Shown here: positions 1-7,448 of the stretch, one piece after another
Position numbering within the stretch: position 1 is the stretch's first letter
Layout: each line of letters opens with the position of its first letter
DNA from: Nonlabens sp. Ci31
GTDB taxonomy: Bacteria; Bacteroidota; Bacteroidia; Flavobacteriales; Flavobacteriaceae
Direction: 5' to 3'
Length of the DNA: 64,000 nt
NCBI RefSeq assembly: GCF_012974865.1
Contig: NZ_CP043633.1
Span: 2,055,001-2,119,000 of the forward strand
Notes under the pieces: generated by a model
Databases searched by the model: none
What the model was told of the DNA's origin: nothing
What the model saw: the letters and a program-made list of their open reading frames with translations, nothing else
Translations under genes and position numbers: made by a program

Positions 1-110
1 ACAACCTTTCCTTTTGAGTTTCGCTTAATTAAATGGTCAAGCGTAATTATTCCTTGTTCAATTAGTAAGTCAAATTGAGAAGTTATTGGCTTTTTTATAT
101 TCTCATTATG
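1..110 (-). pseudogene. Fragment of a restriction-endonuclease-like gene (MvaI/BcnI-like?), cut by window edge
   Basis: On the minus strand, out of frame with the Abi gene and overlapping its stop codon, about 35 codons stay open to the window edge. They read like real protein (ITSQFDLLIEQGIITLDHLIKR). The pattern of a ligand-binding start followed by ITLDHLI resembles, from memory, a stretch of MvaI/BcnI-type restriction endonucleases; this is weak evidence. There is no ATG, GTG or TTG in this frame after the upstream stop, so it is either the in-frame remnant of a larger gene, a frameshifted gene, or a gene using an unusual start. No attC-like repeat separates it from the Abi gene, so the two may share one cassette. 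Confidence 0.3.
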
Positions 111-775
111 TTATCTACCTTACTTTGAATATTATCAATACTCTCAAAAAATGGAATTATTTCAGGTTCTATCCATTCTATAAGCTGATATAGTTTTGTT
201 CTTATGTTTAGAACTTCATTGCAATCAATATTATTTCCATTGAAACATAGAGGTTCGCAGTGGTTAACTCTATTTCTAAAATTTCGTATGTCGTCTAATT
301 TAGAATAAATACTTGCCCTATCTTCTGTAGTTGGTTTATTCACAAATATATGAATTGGTTGACCTGCAATAAGAGAATAGTGGTGTCCAAGAAATAATGC
401 TATCCAGAAACCAAAAGTTTGGTCAGATATTATTTTTCCACTTGTAATAGGAATTCCTCTTCTTGTCAATTTATCTTCTGTCTTTTGAACAGAACGTTTT
501 AAGAAAAAGTTTGAATGACGTAATGAGTTGTTTCTCATAAAACCATGTTTTTGATTAATAATCCAATCGGTATCAACATAATGGCTAGAAAGTTGAATAT
601 TTAAACTATTTCTCAAAACAACTTCAAATTGAGTTAAGATAGGATGTGTGGCTTGTGCTAATCTTATATTAGCATTATATAATCTTTTGGCTCGATTCTT
701 GTCATTGCCAGTCGCATTCAGATATCTATTATGTCGTGGTCTCGATAAATATTTATTTCTTAATTCATTTCTCAT
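95..775 (-). CDS. Abi-like (Abi_2) HEPN-type protein
   Basis: A 226-residue protein of the Abi-like family, whose members act in phage abortive infection or as toxins and are thought to be HEPN-fold ribonucleases. The N-terminal half has the family pattern FEVVLRNSLN (about residues 50-60). The C-terminal half carries DIRNFRNRVNHCEP (about 164-177), which contains the R-x4-H HEPN catalytic motif (RNRVNH). The length is close to that of short Abi_2 proteins. The gene has the same orientation as the other cassette genes and is preceded by a short leader with a hairpin. Family membership is well supported; the defence role is inferred from family and from its neighbours (TIR, hipBA). Confidence 0.8.
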   Translation of the reverse strand: MRNELRNKYLSRPRHNRYLNATGNDKNRAKRLYNANIRLAQATHPILTQFEVVLRNSLNIQLSSHYVDTDWIINQKHGFMRNNSLRHSNFFLKRSVQKTEDKLTRRGIPITSGKIISDQTFGFWIALFLGHHYSLIAGQPIHIFVNKPTTEDRASIYSKLDDIRNFRNRVNHCEPLCFNGNNIDCNEVLNIRTKLYQLIEWIEPEIIPFFESIDNIQSKVDNIMRI

Positions 776-868
776 ATATTGTGTAATATCGGAAATTTAT
801 TTGTATATTTGTTTCATACAGACTTGTTAAAGCCTCTTCCTTTATTGGAACGTAATCAAGTAGAAGAT

Positions 869-903
869 TTAAAAAGGAATTCTTAATTGAGTTCCTTTTT
901 TTG
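869..903. terminator. Hairpin with A/T tails between cassettes
   Basis: AAAAAGGAA and TTCCTTTTT arms flank a 12-nt loop and end in a T run on the plus strand and, by symmetry, on the minus strand. It lies upstream of the Abi gene and could insulate it from transcription in either direction. Confidence 0.5.
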
Positions 904-914
904 TTTTCAGCTTG

Positions 915-1052
915 TTGCTAACGTTGTTGTGTATGGTTAGTTGCGTGGTTAAGCAACTAATTTAGTAAACAAATACTTGCCAGAGAAAATTCCGAAGGAA
1001 TTTTCCAAATAAGCACTTGCCAAAGCAATTAATTATACATGGTGTTGTGGTG
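915..1052. repeat. attC-like imperfect inverted repeat 1
   Basis: The outer arms are GCTAACGTTGTTGTGTATGG and, about 115 bp away, an inverted partner CAATTAATTATACATGGTGTTG. Inside are two smaller hairpins, TTAGTTGC/GCAACTAA and AAAATTCC/GGAATTTT. Closely related copies lie next to the stop codons of the following genes. The architecture (CTAAC...GTT ends, imperfect long stem, one per gene, immediately 3' of the gene at 1059) matches integron attC recombination sites, although the end motifs are not a perfect RYYYAAC/GTTRRRY. This copy has no intron. Confidence 0.6.
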
Positions 1053-1058
1053 TTGTTT

Positions 1059-1526
1059 TTATTTTCCATCCCAGTTTTTCATTTCAGTTTGATATTTTTC
1101 TCTATCGGTCGAGTGGATTCCGAATATTGTAATTCCGCTGTCAAATATTTTAACGTCAAATTCACGTTTTATTAAATATCGGTCATCCAAATCATTTGAC
1201 AGATAAACAAATCCAAAAAATAAAACTCCGAATCCTATCCAAAATATTTTGGCTATTCGTTTCGGAATATTGATTTTCCAAATTCGGTTTATAAACAATG
1301 TTATAATTAACCAAAACACAAAATAAGTCAACAAATTAATTATCATTTCAGTCAGAAAATATTGAGTTGACAAAGATGTGTGGAATCCTTCGCATTTATA
1401 AATCATCGGAAATCCATAAAAGAAAACATCCTTTGCGTCAATTGCTATTCCGTACGACCATTTTGTTATAATTCCGAAAGAAATTAAAGTCAAAGGTAGA
1501 GTCAATCGCAATATTAATTTTTTCAT
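1059..1526 (-). CDS. Small cassette-borne membrane protein, unknown function
   Basis: A 155-residue protein that I cannot assign to a named family. It shows a hydrophobic N-terminal segment (about 5-22), one strongly hydrophobic central segment (about 62-80), another at about 92-110, and a polar C-terminal tail with FDVKIFDSGITIFG that is probably extracytoplasmic or cytoplasmic. It sits between attC-like repeats 1 and 2, in the same orientation as its neighbours, so it is best described as a gene-cassette protein. Confidence 0.6.
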   Translation of the reverse strand: MKKLILRLTLPLTLISFGIITKWSYGIAIDAKDVFFYGFPMIYKCEGFHTSLSTQYFLTEMIINLLTYFVFWLIITLFINRIWKINIPKRIAKIFWIGFGVLFFGFVYLSNDLDDRYLIKREFDVKIFDSGITIFGIHSTDREKYQTEMKNWDGK

Positions 1527-1558
1527 TTATTCAATTCAAAAGTGTGAGTGGTAAATGC

Positions 1559-1688
1559 ACCACAACGTGATGTGTATGGTTAGTTGCGTGGTTAAGCAAC
1601 TAATTTAGTAAACAAATACGGACTAGAGAAAATTCCAGCGGAATTTTCCAGATAAGCACTTGCCAAAGCAATAAATTATACACGGTGT
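1559..1688. repeat. attC-like repeat 2, left part (split by intron 1)
   Basis: It begins ACCACAACGTGATGTGTATGG and ends ATTATACACGGTGT. It continues on the far side of group II intron 1 at 2571-2580 with TAGCGGTAGT. Rejoining the two sides gives GGTGTTAGCGG, the inverted partner of CCRCTAACACC-type ends. Internal hairpins are as in repeat 1. The intron interrupts the last few bases, at the position where an integron R' core (GTT) would lie. Confidence 0.6.
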
Positions 1689-2570
1689 GTGTGCCCAGTA
1701 TGGGCATCTTTACCTTACAGTAAAGTAAGTTATTAATTTATAGGGTGCAAGACATCAGAAAGGGAACCCTTTATCCCTTTCTTCGTGGATGCGCTGGAGT
1801 AACATTTGGAAGCATTAGTAAGTCGCAAGGGTGGTAATCGTGAGGTTACATCTGAAGAAAGCGAGACTACAAAACTCGGTACTGACCCTTCGGCTACGCT
1901 CAGGATAAACCAAGCAGAAACCGTATACAGAGGCATATTTACTTGGGTAAGCAAGCACATCATTGTAACGCCCTAAGAGTACCAAAAGGGTAACAATACA
2001 CAAAGCACATAGCTTTAAGGTTTTTTTAATCTTTCTTTTCCCCTTTCTCTTCGTTAAAATGTTAAACCGTAGCTACACTACGATTGAAAATTTTGCCTTG
2101 ATAAAGGAAAAAATAAATTCCTAAAAATTCCCGAAAAGCTACATCCATTGAGTATGTGTAGATACGGCAGGAATTGAGTGAAAGAAGATGCCATTACCTG
2201 GAGGACGGAGCGTTAAAAAATGATTTGGTAAATCATTTTAGCCAACGGGCCAGCAGGCGCAGGGGATAACCACGAGTTGGTATAATGGAGAAGTCAGCAG
2301 AAGTCATAGTACTTAAGGGAAACGAGGTAGGAAAAACCTACAGGTCTCACAATTGAGGAAGGACGGAACGTAATTCTCTTCAAAATTCGCATAGGAGCAC
2401 AAGTTGTAGCCTATGCTTAAATTAGGGGATAGTATCAAGGCTGAAAAGAGCTTTGGTGTGATGAATTACGAACCGCCGTACCTGCCTGCCGGCAGGCAGG
2501 TACGAGACCCGTATGTACGGTGGTGTGAGAGGCGCACTCTGGCTATTTTAGTCAGAGCCGTCTACTCGAT
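1689..2570 (+). mobile_element. ORF-less group II intron, copy 1
   Basis: The 5' end GTGTGCCCAG fits the group II consensus GUGYG, and the 3' end CTACTCGAT is the usual AY-type end with a candidate branch-point A seven bases from the end. Near the 3' end is domain V (ACCGCCGTA...TACGGTGGT, catalytic CGC triad) followed by a domain VI stem CTCTGGCTA/TAGTCAGAG. Segments such as AGCAGAAACCGTATACAGAGGC are typical of domain I. No reverse transcriptase is encoded: the region after CAGCAGAAGTCATAGTAC, where an intron protein would begin, is only about 130 bp long and full of stops. It lies opposite in orientation to the cassette genes, as described for attC-targeting introns. A 20-bp palindrome interrupts domain V. 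Confidence 0.85.
2481..2500. repeat. 20-bp perfect palindrome inside intron domain V
   Basis: A perfect palindrome (CCTGCCTGCC followed by its reverse complement) interrupts what would otherwise read GCCGTA-TACGAGACCCGTA in domain V. The same insertion is present at 4474-4493 and 6631-6650 in the other two introns. Its core CCTGCCGGCAGG also occurs alone at 53319-53330. Confidence 0.9.
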
Positions 2571-2582
2571 TAGCGGTAGTTT

Positions 2583-3521
2583 TTATGCAGCTAGAGCATA
2601 ATTATTTTCGCCAGCTTTTAGGATTTTGTCTTTAGGGTCAAAGTCAAAATTATTTACAAATCTGATTATATTTTCTTTCAAATCAATTTCAACTTGGTAT
2701 AAAATTCCGGCATTTAAAAATATCTCATCGCGGGATTTCTTATCGATTGCAATTTTCAAGTCGTCAATTCTGAATCCAGCAAAATGACCGTAACTTGAAA
2801 ATGGCAAATCTGTTCGAATTTCAAATCTTTTTCCTTTTTTGCAATTTATTAGCGGTTTTAAACTCGCAGGCAATAAAAATGGTCGCAATTCTTCAATATT
2901 TGATATAGAGTCATCTTGTTCAAATATAATTTTTTGGTATTTGAATTTTGATTCCGCTGAATTAAACCCAATTAGTTCATAATTTCCACGATGAATGGTA
3001 GCTGAATTCTCTTTAATGATTGGTTGTGATGACTTAATTGATTTTATAATCTCTTCTTTTTCAACTTCATTAAAAGCTTTAGCGTTATTTTGAATTGCCC
3101 TAACTAGTTTTAGAAATACTGCATCAAAACCGTCCGAGATAAATTTTATTTTTCTACCGTCATCTGTTGGTAAAACAACTTCTTTCGATAAATCAGCGTA
3201 AAGAATATCCTTTAATTCTTCTGGAATTTCACAGTTTCGATACTTGATTGGAATTATTTTTTGCATCAATCCTGTACGAGTATTACCAAGAGCCTTTTTA
3301 AGTTCAAATTTGACCCAATCGGACTTTATTGAACTCGGTGATAAAATGATTACAAGGTGTGAAGACGTATCCAGAGCGTAATCTAATCTTGATACTAAAT
3401 TGTCACCTAAATCAAGTTGGTCTTCGTCAAACCAAATCTCAATACTATTTTCTACTAAAGCATCTTTTAACATTCTCACAAATTTCTTGTCGGTACTACT
3501 ATGTGATATAAATACTTTCAT
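2583..3521 (-). CDS. TIR-domain effector with a genome-encoded ssrA-type C-terminal tag
   Basis: A 312-residue protein. Residues 1 to about 130 form a TIR domain: KVFISHSSTDKKFV at the start, the BB-loop region DQLDLGD, LVIILSPSSIKSDWVKFEL with the conserved W and the catalytic-type Glu. Many bacterial TIR proteins hydrolyse NAD+ in phage defence. Residues 150-300 are a C-terminal region I do not recognise. The last ten residues, AGENNYALAA, equal the tag predicted from the tmRNA gene at 10754-11149 (Ala from the charged tmRNA plus GENNYALAA). ClpXP-type proteases recognise a free LAA end, so the protein is predicted to be unstable in its host. The gene is followed by the end of attC-like repeat 2. 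The TIR assignment is secure, the tag identity is seen directly, and the regulatory meaning is inferred. Confidence 0.9.
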   Translation of the reverse strand: MKVFISHSSTDKKFVRMLKDALVENSIEIWFDEDQLDLGDNLVSRLDYALDTSSHLVIILSPSSIKSDWVKFELKKALGNTRTGLMQKIIPIKYRNCEIPEELKDILYADLSKEVVLPTDDGRKIKFISDGFDAVFLKLVRAIQNNAKAFNEVEKEEIIKSIKSSQPIIKENSATIHRGNYELIGFNSAESKFKYQKIIFEQDDSISNIEELRPFLLPASLKPLINCKKGKRFEIRTDLPFSSYGHFAGFRIDDLKIAIDKKSRDEIFLNAGILYQVEIDLKENIIRFVNNFDFDPKDKILKAGENNYALAA

Positions 3522-3550
3522 TAATCAAGATTATTGTTGTTTTTAAAATT

Positions 3551-3681
3551 ACCGCTAACGTGATGTGTATGGTTAGTTGCGCGAATAAGCAACTAATTTA
3601 GTAAACAAATACGGACTGTAGGATATTCCGAAGGAATATTTCAGATAAGCACTTACCCAAGCAATTAATTATACACCGTGT
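3551..3681. repeat. attC-like repeat 3, left part (split by intron 2)
   Basis: Starts ACCGCTAACGTGATGTGTATGG and ends ATTATACACCGTGT; continues after intron 2 at 4565 with TGTAGCACGTT. It contains the TTAGTTGC/GCAACTAA and ATTCCGAAGGAAT hairpins seen in the other long copies. It belongs to the membrane-protein cassette whose stop is at 4580. Confidence 0.6.
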
Positions 3682-4564
3682 GTGTGCCCAGTATGGGCAT
3701 CTTTACCTTACTGTAAAGTAAGTTATTAATTTATAGGGTGCAAGACATCAGAAAGGGAACCCTTTATCCCTTTCTTCGTGGATGCGCTGGAGTAACATCT
3801 GGAAGCATTAGTAAGTCGCAAGGGTGGTAATCGTGAGGTTACATCTGAAGAAAGCGAGACTACAAAACTCGGTACTGACCCTTCAGCTACGCTCAGGATA
3901 AACCAAGCAGAAACCGTATACAGAGGCATATTTACTTGGGTAAGCAAGCACATCATTGTAACGCCCTAAGAGTACCAAAAGGGTAACGATACACAAAGCA
4001 CATAGCTTTAAGGTTTTTTTAATCTTTCTTTTCCCCTTTCTCTTCGTTAAAATGTTAAACCGTAGCTACACTACGATTGAAAATTTTGCCTTGATAAAGG
4101 AAAAAATAAATTCCTAAAAATTCCCGAAAAGCTACATCCATTGAGTATGTGTAGATACGGCAGGAATTGAGTGAAAGAAGATGCCATTACCTGGAGGACG
4201 GAGCGTCAAAAAATGATTTGGTAAATCATTTTAGCGAACGGGCCAGCAGGCGCAGGGGATAACCACGAGTTGGTATAATGGAGAAGTCAGCAGAAGTCAT
4301 ATTACTTAAGGGAAACGAGGTAGGAAAAACCTACAGGTCTCACAATTGAGGAAGGACGGAACGTAATTCTCTTCAAAATTCGCATAGGAGCACAAGTTGT
4401 AGCCTATGCTTAAATTAGGGGATAGTATCAAGGGTGAAAAGAGCTTTGGTTTGATGAATTACGAACCGCCGTACCTGCCTGCCGGCAGGCAGGTACGAGA
4501 CCCGTATGTACGGTGGTGTGAGAGGCGCACTGGCAGTTATTTCACTGTCAGCCGTCTACTCGAT
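3682..4564 (+). mobile_element. ORF-less group II intron, copy 2
   Basis: Nearly identical to copy 1 over its whole length: same GTGTGCCCAG start, CTACTCGAT end, 20-bp palindrome in domain V and absence of a reverse transcriptase. It shares several single-base variants with copy 3 rather than copy 1 (for example CATATTAC, TTAGCGAACGGG and GGTTTGATG). Its domain VI differs from both other copies: the stem reads CTGGCAGT...ACTGTCAG instead of CTCTGGCTA...TAGTCAGAG. Both arms change together, so pairing is kept. Inserted at the same position of an attC-like repeat as copy 1. Confidence 0.85.
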
Positions 4565-4579
4565 TGTAGCACGTTATTG

Positions 4580-5761
4580 TTATTCATCTCTATATTTTAA
4601 TTCAGGTAAATCTTTTGAAATTTCGTTATATTTAGTATCATTCATTATACTATCTCGTACTTTTTGTAACTGTTCAATTATTTGTCTTGGAACGTTATAT
4701 TTTATTCCAAAACTTTTTCTTATTTCGGTATCTGTATGTTTGTCATATTCTTCCCAATCAATTTCTGGTGTGTTAATTAGGTCTATTTGTTCCTTTAGTA
4801 TTTCTATAAGTTCCTTTGATTCATTTGAGTTAATATCATAAAGTTCAAGTTGTCTTAAAATATCTTTTGGAAAAGCATATCGCCAATTATCAATAGAATT
4901 TCTTCTAAAATATCGGCCATTTTCTTTAAAGTTCTTAATCACAATTTTTTGAAGAATGATTGTATCTAAAGATACTTTATTGTCTTTTGAAAACGTTGAT
5001 TTTAAATTAATCACTTGTTCGGTTGAGCTTTCAGTACTCCATTTTTTTAGTGTGGCTATTGTGTTTTCTTGATATTTAATTCCGTATTCAGATTTGGCTT
5101 TATTTACTTGTTGGTCAATATAATTATAATCCGATTCAAATTTTTTGTAGTAAGCTGTATTTAAAATTTCTTGATTAATTGATGTTGTAGTTTTTAATGT
5201 AAAGGTTATTGCAATACAAATTAAGAATGAAAAGAATATCCATTTTGTAGAACGATAAATTAGTCTAACTATAAACCAATTTTGAGCAAAAACTACTATT
5301 GGAATTAGAACAAATAAAAGCCAATAATCTTCGAATAAATTTAATTGATTATCATAACCAGGCATTCCATATAAAACAAAAGGAACAACTGAACCAAATC
5401 GAGCAATCATCATTAAAATAAGCCAAAAAGTAAAGAGAATATTCGTCCGTGATAATTGTTTGTAAATTTTGTCTTTTTTCCTTTTATGATTATTATTTGT
5501 CATCCAAATTGAAACAGTAATTGAAAGACCTAAAACTGTTGCAAGTGATGAAAAGAAGTAATTATAAAACTGTAATTCGGATTTCTCTAAAATGAGTAAA
5601 TCAGCAGATAAAGTTGTTAAAAATCGAAATAATTCCCTAAAGTAATTGAAAGTTAGCGAAATTATAATCGCAGAAAACAGACCTGAAATTATTCCAATAC
5701 AAAATCTTTGTTTCCCAATGTTTTGAATTGATATTTTTTCTTTCCTAAATTTTCCTGTCAT
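4580..5761 (-). CDS. Cassette-borne multi-pass membrane protein, unknown function
   Basis: A 393-residue protein I cannot place in a family. Residues 20-45, 65-88, 107-132, 147-168 and 172-192 are hydrophobic and look like membrane spans. The second half (about 205-393) is soluble, charged and predicted largely helical, with possible coiled-coil stretches rich in E/K/I. An N-terminal membrane module joined to a soluble domain is common in cassette and defence-island proteins but does not define a function. The gene lies between attC-like repeats 3 and 4 and is bracketed by introns 2 and 3. Confidence 0.65.
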   Translation of the reverse strand: MTGKFRKEKISIQNIGKQRFCIGIISGLFSAIIISLTFNYFRELFRFLTTLSADLLILEKSELQFYNYFFSSLATVLGLSITVSIWMTNNNHKRKKDKIYKQLSRTNILFTFWLILMMIARFGSVVPFVLYGMPGYDNQLNLFEDYWLLFVLIPIVVFAQNWFIVRLIYRSTKWIFFSFLICIAITFTLKTTTSINQEILNTAYYKKFESDYNYIDQQVNKAKSEYGIKYQENTIATLKKWSTESSTEQVINLKSTFSKDNKVSLDTIILQKIVIKNFKENGRYFRRNSIDNWRYAFPKDILRQLELYDINSNESKELIEILKEQIDLINTPEIDWEEYDKHTDTEIRKSFGIKYNVPRQIIEQLQKVRDSIMNDTKYNEISKDLPELKYRDE

Positions 5762-5782
5762 TTACGGATTTTGTTTTAATGT

Positions 5783-5838
5783 GCCACAACGGCAACTGTA
5801 TGGTGCGTATCCCGCAGGGTATGCACTATACAGAATGT
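5783..5838. repeat. Short attC-like repeat 4, left part (split by intron 3)
   Basis: A compact version of about 60 bp. CACAACGGCAACTGTATGGTGCGTA pairs with TATGCACTATACAGAATGTTGT once intron 3 is removed (right side resumes at 6721 with TGTAAAAC). The loop is TCCCGCAGGG. It serves the cassette whose coding sequence is read leftward from 7232. Confidence 0.6.
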
Positions 5839-6720
5839 GTGTGCCCAGTATGGGCATCTTTACCTTACTGTAAAGTAAGTTATTAATCTATAGGGTGCAA
5901 GACATCAGAAAGGGAACCCTTTATCCCTTTCTTCGTGGATGCGCTGGAGTAACGTCTGGAAGCATTAGTAAGTCGCAAGGGTGGTAATCGTGAGGTTACA
6001 TCTGAAGAAAGCGAGACTACAAAACTCGGTACTGACCCTTCAGCTACGCTCAGGATAAACCAAGCAGAAACCGTATACAGAGGCATATTTACTTGGGTAA
6101 GCAAGCACATCATTGTAACGCCCTAAGAGTACCAAAAGGGTAACAATACACAAAGCACATAGCTTTAAGGTTTTTTTAATCTTTCTTTTCCCCTTTCTCT
6201 TCGTTAAAATGTTAAACCGTAGCTACACTACGATTGAAAATTTTGCCTTGATAAAGGAAAAAATAAATTCCTAAAAATTCCCGAAAAGCTACATCCATTG
6301 AGTATGTGTAGATACGGCAGGAATTGAGTGAAAGAAGATGCCATTACCTGGAGGACGGAGCGTCAAAAAATGATTTGGTAAATCATTTTAGCGAACGGGC
6401 CAGCAGGCGCAGGGGATAACCACGAGTTGGTATAATGGAGAAGTCAGCAGAAGTCATATTACTTAAGGGAAACGAGGTAGGAAAAACCTACAGGTCTCAC
6501 AATTGAGGAAGGACGGAACGTAATTCTCTTCAAAATTCGCATAGGAGCACAAGTTGTAGCCTATGCTTAAATTAGGGGATAGTATCAAGGGTGAAAAGAG
6601 CTTTGGTTTGATGAATTACGAACCGCCGTACCTGCCTGCCGGCAGGCAGGTACGAGACCCGTATGTACGTTGGTGTGAGAGGCGCACTCTGGCTATTTTA
6701 GTCAGAGCCGTCTACTCGAT
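5839..6720 (+). mobile_element. ORF-less group II intron, copy 3 (domain V mutated)
   Basis: Same boundaries and organisation as copies 1 and 2 and closest in sequence to copy 2, except for a copy-1-like domain VI. One change stands out: the 3' strand of domain V reads GTACGTTGGT instead of GTACGGTGGT (G to T at 6670). This replaces a C-G pair in the catalytic-triad helix with a C-U mismatch, so this copy is probably not catalytic. Its 3' end supplies the last codons of the minus-strand gene at 6702. Confidence 0.85.
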
Positions 6721-7232
6721 TGTAAAACGTTTTTATCCGCTAACTCTCTTTCGTAATTACTTCTAAATCCGATATAAGTTATTTCTTTGATATTGATTAT
6801 TTTATTTTCAATCCATTCAGCATCTTCATCAAGCAATTTTAGTTCAACTTTTTTTTCTGTCAGATTCTCAATCTTACCAACATAATAGGACTTGTCGTCG
6901 GATTCCGTATATATCGCTATCAACTTATCGCTTTTTAATTCTGACAAACACTCAAGCATATTGTTCATTTTTTCTAATCTCAATTCATTTATTAAATCGT
7001 CAGAATTGTCATTCTCTATTTCGCCCAATTCTTCTTCATCCCATTCACGATATTTATCAATTTCGTAATTCCTAACTATTGCATAACCCTCAAATTCGTT
7101 GGTTTCGTCATTAAAGCAAACAAAAATGAAAATTTCATCATTAGATTTTAAACCAATTCCAGAATATAGTTTATCTCGATTTGGTGCTAAATCAATGTGG
7201 ATTGGAATTCTATTTTTGATAGTTTCTTGCAA
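6702..7232 (-). CDS. Acidic cassette-borne protein, unknown function; C-terminus altered by intron 3
   Basis: About 176 residues, acidic in the middle (EWDEEELGEIENDNSDD), no signal peptide or membrane span, no family recognised. The start codon appears to be TTG at 7230-7232, because an in-frame TGA lies just upstream and no ATG precedes the conserved-looking region. Without the intron the frame would end ...KNVLQHSV and stop in the repeat. With the antisense intron inserted it reads ...KNVLQSSRRL and stops inside the intron at 6702. The intron is on the opposite strand and cannot be spliced from this mRNA, so the altered tail is probably what is made. Confidence 0.65.
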   Translation of the reverse strand: MQETIKNRIPIHIDLAPNRDKLYSGIGLKSNDEIFIFVCFNDETNEFEGYAIVRNYEIDKYREWDEEELGEIENDNSDDLINELRLEKMNNMLECLSELKSDKLIAIYTESDDKSYYVGKIENLTEKKVELKLLDEDAEWIENKIINIKEITYIGFRSNYERELADKNVLQSSRRL

Positions 7233-7248
7233 TTTTCGTCAAATGTTT

Positions 7249-7312
7249 TACAACGCTAGGCTATGCGTAGTTTGGGATTTGAAAAGCGGAGTTTTCAAAT
7301 TTGCACCTAGCC
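7249..7312. repeat. Degenerate attC-like repeat 5
   Basis: ACAACGCTAGGCTATGCGTAG with an imperfect inverted partner TTGCACCTAGCC and an inner hairpin TTTGAAAA/GTTTTCAAA. The expected GTTGT right end is missing here. A sequence ACTTATAGCTATTGTTGTTG at about 7410-7435, close to the next gene stop, may be the right end of this or another damaged site. Confidence 0.4.
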
Positions 7313-7448
7313 AAGAGTTTATATTTTGTTTTTAATTTATTCACTTTAAATACCAAATTAAAGTATTGGCGGACTTAATTATATGTACGGACCTTTCGTT
7401 TAGCAGAAAACCCGCATTACTTATAGCTATTGTTGTTGCTCGTTTTTA

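Noticed and set aside
1733..2003. Minus-strand ORFs inside intron 1 (and equivalents at 3726-3956 and 5883-6113)
   Set aside because: They recur identically only because the introns are repeated, lie in structured intron domain I, and have REP-like translations (SVAEGS); no protein character.
2413..2601. Plus-strand ORFs across intron 3' ends (also 4406-4600, 4506-4841, 6563-6766)
   Set aside because: They translate domain V/VI and the GC-rich palindrome; not genes.
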